Part shown: positions 1 through 5,114 of the stretch, piece by piece
Layout of the letters: each line of letters begins with the position of its first letter
Position numbering within the stretch: position 1 is the stretch's first letter
Source: Bacteroidia bacterium
GTDB lineage: Bacteria; Bacteroidota; Bacteroidia; JABDFU01
Assembly: GCA_020849195.1 (NCBI GenBank)
Contig: JADLGT010000228.1
Span: forward strand, 1 to 5,114
DNA: 5,114 bases
Reading direction: 5' to 3'
Position numbers and translations under genes: made by a program
Notes under the pieces: model-generated
What the model saw: only the letters and a program-made list of their open reading frames with translations
Told to the model about the DNA's origin: nothing
The model's database searches: none

Positions 1-1132
1 AAACGTTGCAAAAGAATTGACAGGAATGGACTATATTCTTCCAACTCACCAAGGGCGAGCTGCGGAAAGAATTTTATACGGTGTTTTAGGAGGAAAAGGA
101 AAAGTATTTATCAGCAATACACACTTCGATACCACCAGGGCTAATATTGAATTTACGGGAGCCTCAGCTATTGATACAGTTTATGATGAAGCAATCGATC
201 CTCAGGCCGATTTGCCTTTTAAAGGAAATATTAATTTGAAAAATTTAGAAAAACTTATTCTTGACAATGGGAAAGAAAATATTGCCGCAGTAATTATCAC
301 CGTAACAAATAACTCATCCGGCGGGCAGCCTGTCAGCATGGCGAATGTTGTTGCGCTGAGATCAATTTGCGATACCTATAAAATACCACTGGTAATTGAT
401 GGCTGTAGAATAGCCGAGAATGCTTATTTTATTAAACATCGCGAACAAGGCTATGAAAATAAATCGTGCGAAGAGATAGCCAAACAAATGTTGAGATTGG
501 GTGATGCTTTTGTGATGAGTGCCAAAAAAGATGGAGTAGTTAATATGGGTGGATTACTAACTATGAAAGACAAATCATTAGTTGAAAAATGTAAAAACTT
601 GCTTATTATTTCCGAAGGGTTTACAACTTACGGCGGGCTTTCCGGAAGAGATATGGAGGCTTTGAGTATTGGACTTAAAGAAGTGTTTGATGAAGATTAC
701 CTTCATTATAGAATAAAAAGTACCGCCTACCTTGGAGAAAAACTAAGAGAAAAGGGAGTTCCCGTTGTTTGGCCAATTGGCGGACACGCCGTGTATATTG
801 ATGCAAAAAAGCTATACAATAAAATTCCGGTTGAAGAATATCCCGGTCAAGCATTGGTTTGCGATTTGTTTATTAAAGGAGGAATTCGCTGCTGTGAAAT
901 TGGCAGCCTGATGTTTGGAAAATACAACGACAATGGACAACTAATTAAGGCGACAAACGAGTTAGTGCGATTAGCAATTCCACGCAGGGTTTACACCCAA
1001 AGCCACATCGATTATGTGCTCGAAGTTTTCGATGACATATTGGAAATGAAAAATCAAACAAGGGGGTATAAGATAATTTATGAGGCCCCGTTTTTAAGAC
1101 ACTTTACTGCACGTTTAGAAAAAATACTTTAA
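1..1132 (+). CDS. tnaA: Tryptophanase (tryptophan indole-lyase), 5'-truncated
   Basis: This PLP enzyme of the beta-eliminating lyase family splits L-tryptophan into indole, pyruvate and ammonia in the cytoplasm. The reading frame is open from base 2, giving 376 visible residues; about 80-85 N-terminal residues, including the active-site Tyr of the DEAYxGS loop, lie outside the window. TTG at base 17 is an internal codon, not the start. Numbering from base 2: PTHQGR near 14-19, GGQPVSMAN at 107-115, Asp133 and Arg136 (PLP ring and phosphate contacts), and MSAKKD with Schiff-base Lys176 (bases 527-529). The residues that separate tryptophanase from tyrosine phenol-lyase are of tryptophanase type: FDTT with Asp43 (E. 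coli TnaA Asp137), EGF with Phe207, EIGS with Ile300 where tyrosine phenol-lyase has Arg381, and LRHF with His367 (E. coli His463). It lacks the REQEKGLDRS-type insertion of E. coli TnaA. The next gene starts 12 bases downstream, so the two are probably cotranscribed. Family is certain; tryptophan specificity is inferred from these residues. Confidence 0.93.
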   Translation, partial: NVAKELTGMDYILPTHQGRAAERILYGVLGGKGKVFISNTHFDTTRANIEFTGASAIDTVYDEAIDPQADLPFKGNINLKNLEKLILDNGKENIAAVIITVTNNSSGGQPVSMANVVALRSICDTYKIPLVIDGCRIAENAYFIKHREQGYENKSCEEIAKQMLRLGDAFVMSAKKDGVVNMGGLLTMKDKSLVEKCKNLLIISEGFTTYGGLSGRDMEALSIGLKEVFDEDYLHYRIKSTAYLGEKLREKGVPVVWPIGGHAVYIDAKKLYNKIPVEEYPGQALVCDLFIKGGIRCCEIGSLMFGKYNDNGQLIKATNELVRLAIPRRVYTQSHIDYVLEVFDDILEMKNQTRGYKIIYEAPFLRHFTARLEKIL

Positions 1133-1144
1133 ATAATAATACAG

Positions 1145-2527
1145 ATGAAAACTTTAAAAAAAAGTTCCTGGGCAGAGCCCTATAAAATGAAGATGGTTGA
1201 ACTTTTAAAAATGACCACCAAGCAGCAACGTGTAAAGGCCATTAAAGATGCCGGCTATAACACCTTTCTTTTAAAATCAGAAGATGTATATATCGACCTG
1301 TTGACAGATAGCGGAACAAACTCGATGAGCGATAGACAATGGGGCGTGTTTATGACAGGCGACGAAGCCTACGCAGGCAGCAAAAGCTATTATATACTCG
1401 AAGAAACAATTAAAAAATATTATGGATATAAATACATTGTGCCTACGCATCAAGGAAGAGCTGCCGAAAATATTTTATCCAGAATATTAATAAAGAAAGG
1501 GGACATTGTTCCGGGTAATATGTACTTCACAACTACACGGCTTCACCAGGAATTAGCCGGCGGAATTTTTGCCGACATAATAATTGATGAAGCACATGAT
1601 CCGCTAAACGAGCATCCCTTTAAAGGAAATGTTGATATTGAAAAACTAGATAGGCTCGTAAAAAAATACGGATCAAAAAAAATTCCGTATATAAGTCTGG
1701 CAACCAACGTAAATCTGGCAGGCGGGCAGCCGGTTAGCATGGCGAACTTAAAACAACTACGGGCATATACAAAAAAACATGGCATCCGCATTATTCACGA
1801 TATGACAAGGGTTGCCGAAAATGCTTTTTTTATTCAGCAACGTGAACCGCATTACAATAAAAAAAGCATCAAAGAAATTGTAAAAGAAATTTGCTCGCTT
1901 ACTGATGGAGCAACGATGAGCGCTAAAAAAGATGCATTGGTTAATATTGGTGGGTTTTTAGCGATTAATGATTGGGATATTTTTGAAGAAGCGAGAAATC
2001 TGGTTGTAGTATATGAAGGGCTGCACACGTACGGTGGATTAGCAGGCAGAGATATGGAAGCAATTGCTGCGGGAATAGTTGAAAGTCTGGACGATAATCA
2101 TCAGCGTGCAAGAGTTGGGCAGGTAGAATATCTTGGACACAAAATGATGGAGTTTAATATTCCAATCGTTAAGCCAATAGGCGGGCATGGTATTTTTGTT
2201 GATGCAAAAGCATTTTTACCTCATTTGTCTCAAGACAAATTCCCTGCACAATCATTAGCCGCCGAGCTTTATATCGATTCGGGAGTCAGGACAATGGAGC
2301 GAGGAATTGTATCGGCAGGAAGAAAAGCAAACGGAGAAAACCACTATCCTAAACTAGAGCTTGTAAGGTTTACCATTCCCAGAAGAGTATATACGCAAGC
2401 TCACATGGATGTAATTGCCGAATCGGCCGCATCCGTTTACGACAGAAGAAAATCAATTAAGGGATTGAAAATGATCTATGAACCAAAATATCTGCGCTTC
2501 TTTCAGGCACAATTTAAAAAACTATAA
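1145..2527 (+). CDS. tpl: Tyrosine phenol-lyase (beta-tyrosinase)
   Basis: This cytoplasmic PLP enzyme cleaves L-tyrosine to phenol, pyruvate and ammonia, and works as a tetramer in studied homologues. The 460 residues match the usual length (Citrobacter freundii enzyme, 456). The ATG at 1145 lets the N-terminus align with only about five extra residues; the leader is A/T-rich with no Shine-Dalgarno sequence. Aligned by eye to the C. freundii enzyme, the key residues are present: Tyr76 (Tyr71), Phe128 and Thr129 in YFTTTR (Phe123, Thr124), Asp219 and Arg222 (Asp214, Arg217), Schiff-base Lys262 in MSAKKD (Lys257), Arg386 in MERG (Arg381, which contacts the phenol hydroxyl), Arg408 (Arg404, carboxylate) and Phe452-Phe453 (Phe448-Phe449). 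Leu293-His294 replaces the Met288-Pro289 of the phenol pocket, so substrate preference may differ somewhat. It lies 12 bases after a tryptophanase paralogue and converges on pckA. It is far more likely a tyrosine phenol-lyase than a second tryptophanase, because the Arg and Phe-Phe markers are intact. Confidence 0.93.
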   Translation: MKTLKKSSWAEPYKMKMVELLKMTTKQQRVKAIKDAGYNTFLLKSEDVYIDLLTDSGTNSMSDRQWGVFMTGDEAYAGSKSYYILEETIKKYYGYKYIVPTHQGRAAENILSRILIKKGDIVPGNMYFTTTRLHQELAGGIFADIIIDEAHDPLNEHPFKGNVDIEKLDRLVKKYGSKKIPYISLATNVNLAGGQPVSMANLKQLRAYTKKHGIRIIHDMTRVAENAFFIQQREPHYNKKSIKEIVKEICSLTDGATMSAKKDALVNIGGFLAINDWDIFEEARNLVVVYEGLHTYGGLAGRDMEAIAAGIVESLDDNHQRARVGQVEYLGHKMMEFNIPIVKPIGGHGIFVDAKAFLPHLSQDKFPAQSLAAELYIDSGVRTMERGIVSAGRKANGENHYPKLELVRFTIPRRVYTQAHMDVIAESAASVYDRRKSIKGLKMIYEPKYLRFFQAQFKKL

Positions 2528-2664
2528 GAGTCATCGCAATAAAACTACTTTTTCTATAACAGCTAACCCCTTTTTTGTATCAGATTGCAACGCAGCGACG
2601 CAATGTGAATTGGTGTTTAGCCTGGCATTTGGGTTAATCTCGATGAGTTGCAGAAACTATAAGT

Positions 2665-4281
2665 TTAAGCATTTACCGCATCGGCTTTTGGTGCTGCCGA
2701 AAGAATTTCTTTGCTGGCCGAATTTGCATATTGCTCGAAGTTTTTAACAAAGGCTTTGGCTAAGGCTAACGATTTAGCATCGTAAGCATCTTTATCCTTC
2801 CATGTTTTACGAGGGTTTAACAAGTCTTCGGGTACTTCGGGACAAGTGGTGGGCATACTTAATCCGAAAACAGGAAGTGTTTCATATTTTACTTTATCAA
2901 GCAGGCCATTAATGGCGGCAGTAATCATTGCGCGGGTAAAAGTAAGTTTCATTCTATTGCCCATTCCGTATGAACCGCCTGTCCACCCTGTATTTATTAG
3001 CCACACATTAGCATTGTGTTGCTTTAATTTTTTACCAAGCAACTCGGCATATTTAGTTGGATGAAGCGGTAAAAATGCTTTTCCGAAACAGGCCGAAAAT
3101 GTAAGTGTCGGTTCGGTTATACCCATTTCTGTTCCGGCTACTTTGGCTGTATAGCCCGAAATAAAATGGTACATGGCTTGCGCCGGAGTAAGTTTAGAAA
3201 TTGGAGGCAGCACTCCATAAGCATCGCAGGTAAGGAAAAAAATATTTTTCGGAACTCCACCCTGCGAAGTTTCAAGTGCATTGGCAATATGATGAATAGG
3301 GTAAGCCGCACGGGTATTTTCTGTTTTAGTAATGTTGGTATAATCAATAATATTGGTGTCGCCAATAAACTCAGTATTTTCCAATAAGGCGCCAAACTTT
3401 ATGGCATCGAATATAGCAGGCTCTTTTTCACGCGAAAGGTCAACACATTTTGCATAACATCCTCCTTCAAAATTAAACACACCGGTGTCGGACCAACCGT
3501 GTTCGTCGTCGCCGATAAGACCTCTGTTCGGGTCGGCCGATAAGGTTGTTTTTCCTGTACCCGACAAACCAAAGAAAACTGCCGTATCGCCTTTCTTTCC
3601 TACGTTGGCCGAACAATGCATTGAAAGGACTCCTTTTAGCTGAGGTAAAGTAAAATTCAAGAGGGTGAAAATTCCTTTTTTTATTTCACCGGTGTAGGCG
3701 CTGCCTCCTATTAAAATTATTTTACGGGTAAGATTAAGTATCGTAAAATTATGTTGGCGTGTGCCATCAATTTCCGGCACTGCCTTAAAGCCGGGTGCCT
3801 GAATAATAGTCCATTCGGGGTTAAAGGCAAGCAGCTCCTCGCGTGTAGGGCGGAGGAACATATTGTAGGCGAAAAGATTGGCCCATGCCGACTCGGTAAC
3901 TACTCGTATGTTGAGGCGATAGGCAGGATCAGCGCAAGCAAAACAATCGCGTACATAAATTTCTTTTCCGCTCAGGTAAGCTGTTACACGGTTATAAAGA
4001 CGGTCGAATTTATCGGAATCAAATTTAAAATTAACATCACCCCACCACACCGTATCTTTTGAAAGTTTGTCGTCCACTATAAATTTGTCTTTGGGCGAAC
4101 GTCCGGTAAATTCTCCGGTGTCAACCGCTAAAGCCCCTGTGTCTGTTAAAGTTCCTTCACCGTTTAAAAGTGTCTCTTCAACAAGTTCCGATACATTAAG
4201 ATTCCAGTAAGCACCCGAAACATTTCCTAATCCTAAATTAGCAATTGTTGCATTATTTGCTTTTAATCCAAATTCGTTCAT
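2665..4281 (-). CDS. pckA: Phosphoenolpyruvate carboxykinase (ATP)
   Basis: This cytoplasmic enzyme interconverts oxaloacetate plus ATP with PEP, CO2 and ADP. It serves gluconeogenesis and, in some succinate-forming fermenters, runs towards carboxylation. The 538 residues match the ATP-dependent family (E. coli Pck, 540), and the protein is intact from the ATG at 4281 to a TAA. Visible motifs: GEFTGRSPKDK with Arg61 (E. coli Arg65, substrate binding), AYTGEIKKG with Tyr196 and Lys202 (metal and substrate site), MHCSANVG with His222 (metal ligand), the P-loop GLSGTGKT at 238-245, the acidic kinase-2 motif GDDEHGWSD with Asp258-Asp259, FEGGCYAK at 271-278, ENTRAAYP with Arg324 (E. coli Arg333), and GYTAKVAGTE at 376-385. 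The C-terminus ends in an Ala-rich tail after about residue 525. The leader before the ATG is a run of A without a Shine-Dalgarno sequence. The gene converges on tpl and lies 281 bases downstream of the M32 peptidase stop, so it is probably a separate transcript. The alternative GTP-dependent family is excluded by these motifs. Confidence 0.98.
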   Translation of the reverse strand: MNEFGLKANNATIANLGLGNVSGAYWNLNVSELVEETLLNGEGTLTDTGALAVDTGEFTGRSPKDKFIVDDKLSKDTVWWGDVNFKFDSDKFDRLYNRVTAYLSGKEIYVRDCFACADPAYRLNIRVVTESAWANLFAYNMFLRPTREELLAFNPEWTIIQAPGFKAVPEIDGTRQHNFTILNLTRKIILIGGSAYTGEIKKGIFTLLNFTLPQLKGVLSMHCSANVGKKGDTAVFFGLSGTGKTTLSADPNRGLIGDDEHGWSDTGVFNFEGGCYAKCVDLSREKEPAIFDAIKFGALLENTEFIGDTNIIDYTNITKTENTRAAYPIHHIANALETSQGGVPKNIFFLTCDAYGVLPPISKLTPAQAMYHFISGYTAKVAGTEMGITEPTLTFSACFGKAFLPLHPTKYAELLGKKLKQHNANVWLINTGWTGGSYGMGNRMKLTFTRAMITAAINGLLDKVKYETLPVFGLSMPTTCPEVPEDLLNPRKTWKDKDAYDAKSLALAKAFVKNFEQYANSASKEILSAAPKADAVNA

Positions 4282-4324
4282 AATGTTTTTTTTGGTTAAA
4301 CTTTTATGCCATAATTTTGCGCTA

Positions 4325-4332
4325 CAAATTTA
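4325..4332 (-). promoter_or_regulatory. Candidate pckA -7 promoter element
   Basis: On the minus strand these bases read TAAATTTG, a full match to the Bacteroidota primary sigma factor -7 consensus TAnnTTTG. The position implies a leader of roughly 35-45 bases before the pckA ATG, which is reasonable. No TTTG (-33 box) is found at the usual spacing of about 19-21 bases upstream; the nearest similar bases, TTGG at 4365-4368, are about 32 bases away. The region is AT-rich, so a chance match is quite possible. Confidence 0.4.
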
Positions 4333-4521
4333 CTAATTCGGTTTTTGGAAGATATGATTTATATCCAATAGGAAGATTTTTTATGAACATAAATCTATTT
4401 TTTCAACAGGCACATAAGTATCGATTTTTCAGTGAGTTATTTTAGTCTCAAAATGTTTGTGTTAATAACTTTATTGCAATTAAACATTAATAAATATTTT
4501 TAAAATATAATAATTTATTTA

Positions 4522-4545
4522 TAATCAAATAGTTAACTATGATTA
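4522..4545. repeat. AT-rich imperfect palindrome downstream of the M32 peptidase gene
   Basis: Bases 4529-4540 form a perfect 12-base palindrome, ATAGTTAACTAT. It is flanked by TAATC at 4522-4526 and its complement GATTA at 4541-4545, with only two unpaired A bases at 4527-4528 on the left arm. Together this gives 11 base pairs per arm. It begins 17 bases beyond the stop of the peptidase gene. It could be part of a transcript end or a protein-binding site, but it is not GC-rich, has almost no loop, and no clean T-run follows it. Some palindromes are expected by chance at this base composition. Confidence 0.45.
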
Positions 4546-4562
4546 CATAAACTATTAATTTT

Positions 4563-5114
4563 CTATTTTTCATTCGAAATTTTTAGATCATAAATCGAAG
4601 AATATTTTTTACGGGCATAGTTCATAAAGTAGTTGAAGTTTAACTTTTCTCCTGTTACTTGCACACACAATTCATCGGCAGTGTAGTACTTGCCGTGACG
4701 GTGTATTTTTTCCCTCAACCAGTTTAATAAAATACCCATATTTCCGTTTTCAAGTTCCCGTTCAAGTTCAGGTATGTCCCGTAGTGCCTGGTTATAAAAT
4801 TGCGCAGCATAAAAACTCCCGAGCGAATAGGTAGGAAAATATCCTATTCCGCCATGACTCCAATGTACATCTTGAAGTACGCCATGTGCATCATCGGGCA
4901 CCTCAACTCCAAGATATTCTTTGTATTTGGCATTCCAATAGTCCGGCAGCTCATTCACTTTTATCGAACCTTCAATAAGCGCTTTTTCAATTTCAAAGCG
5001 AATCATAATATGCGAATGGTAGGTTAATTCGTCGGCATTGGTGCGTATGAGCGAAGGTTTCACCTGATTAACTGCTTTGTAAAACGCATTGAGGCTAATC
5101 TCTTTTAAGTTTTC
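4563..5114 (-). CDS. M32 family metallocarboxypeptidase (carboxypeptidase Taq type), C-terminal part
   Basis: This is the C-terminal 183 residues of a zinc- or cobalt-type carboxypeptidase that removes single residues from peptide C-termini, presumably in the cytoplasm because the family lacks signal peptides. Family members are about 500 residues long, so roughly two thirds, including the HEXXH metal site, lies beyond the right edge. The frame is open to base 5114; the GTG at 5063 falls inside the conserved NQVKPSLIRT stretch and is an internal Val codon, not a start. Two family motifs are clear, numbered from the edge: IRTNAD at 23-28 (I/VRxxAD) and GVLQDVHW at 78-85 (GxxQDxHW), followed by SHGGIGYFPTYSLG. 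Further family-like segments are the ELTYHSHIMIRFEIEKALI helix and WLREKIHRHGKYYTADEL. The gene ends with TAG and a short Lys/Ser-rich tail. It reads in the same direction as pckA, 281 bases upstream of it. Family assignment is firm; the state of the missing metal site is unknown. Confidence 0.94.
   Translation of the reverse strand, partial: ENLKEISLNAFYKAVNQVKPSLIRTNADELTYHSHIMIRFEIEKALIEGSIKVNELPDYWNAKYKEYLGVEVPDDAHGVLQDVHWSHGGIGYFPTYSLGSFYAAQFYNQALRDIPELERELENGNMGILLNWLREKIHRHGKYYTADELCVQVTGEKLNFNYFMNYARKKYSSIYDLKISNEK

Noticed and set aside
17..19. TTG as the start of the first lyase
   Set aside because: The frame stays open to base 2 and the conserved family N-terminal region is plainly interrupted by the window edge.
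1543..1791. Minus-strand open frame of 82 codons inside tpl
   Set aside because: It lies antisense within a clearly coding gene, and its Cys/Phe-rich composition is typical of a frame shadow.
2478..2747. Plus-strand open frame of 89 codons across the tpl end and the convergent spacer
   Set aside because: It overlaps the ends of two well-supported genes, its product resembles no family I recognise, and its start lies inside tpl.
2846..4062. Several open frames inside pckA: plus strand at 2846-3064, 3166-3387 and 3751-4062, and minus strand in another frame at 3138-3395
   Set aside because: All lie within the intact pckA reading frame and show no family-like sequence.
4304..4312. Two-codon minus-strand open frame (ATG GCA TAA) in the pckA leader
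   Set aside because: It is too short to distinguish from chance and has no ribosome-binding context.
4381..4392. TTATG-AA-CATAA inverted repeat upstream of pckA, as a possible regulator site
   Set aside because: The arms are only five bases in very AT-rich DNA, and I know no regulator motif that it matches.
4800..5027. Plus-strand open frame of 75 codons opposite the M32 peptidase
   Set aside because: It is antisense to a clearly conserved coding region and has no recognisable features.
5061..5063. Minus-strand GTG as the start of a small 166-residue protein
   Set aside because: The conserved M32 sequence continues unbroken upstream to the window edge, so this is an internal Val codon.

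Overview
The window is moderately AT-rich and carries four protein-coding genes, two of them cut by the window edges. The best guess for the organism is a member of the Bacteroidota. The reasons are indirect: the starts are preceded by A/T-rich leaders with no GGAGG-type ribosome binding site, a TAnnTTTG-like element (the Bacteroidota -7 box) lies in front of the PEP carboxykinase gene, and the protein sequences have a Bacteroidota flavour. No rRNA or tRNA is present to settle it. The mix of enzymes fits an organism that ferments peptides and amino acids.

Bases 1-2527, plus strand: two adjacent paralogous genes of the beta-eliminating lyase family (PLP-dependent, fold type I). The first lacks its 5' end and has the indole-site residues of tryptophanase (tnaA). 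The second is complete and has the phenol-site residues of tyrosine phenol-lyase (tpl). Only 12 bases separate them, so they probably form one transcript. Bases 2528-2664 are a short spacer between convergent genes, with no convincing terminator.

Bases 2665-4281, minus strand: a complete ATP-dependent phosphoenolpyruvate carboxykinase (pckA) with all its main catalytic motifs. Bases 4282-4562 are a very AT-rich spacer holding a candidate pckA -7 element and a 24-base imperfect palindrome. Bases 4563-5114, minus strand: the C-terminal third of an M32 (Taq/Pfu-type) metallocarboxypeptidase, running off the right edge.

Taken together (inference): the carboxypeptidase frees amino acids from peptides. 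The two lyases split tryptophan and tyrosine into indole or phenol plus pyruvate and ammonia. PEP carboxykinase links C4 acids to PEP for gluconeogenesis, or runs in the carboxylating direction in succinate-forming fermentation. All four are known enzyme families. I found no mobile element, CRISPR array, RNA gene or unknown multi-gene system. The most noteworthy point is the tandem of two sister lyases with apparently different specificity.
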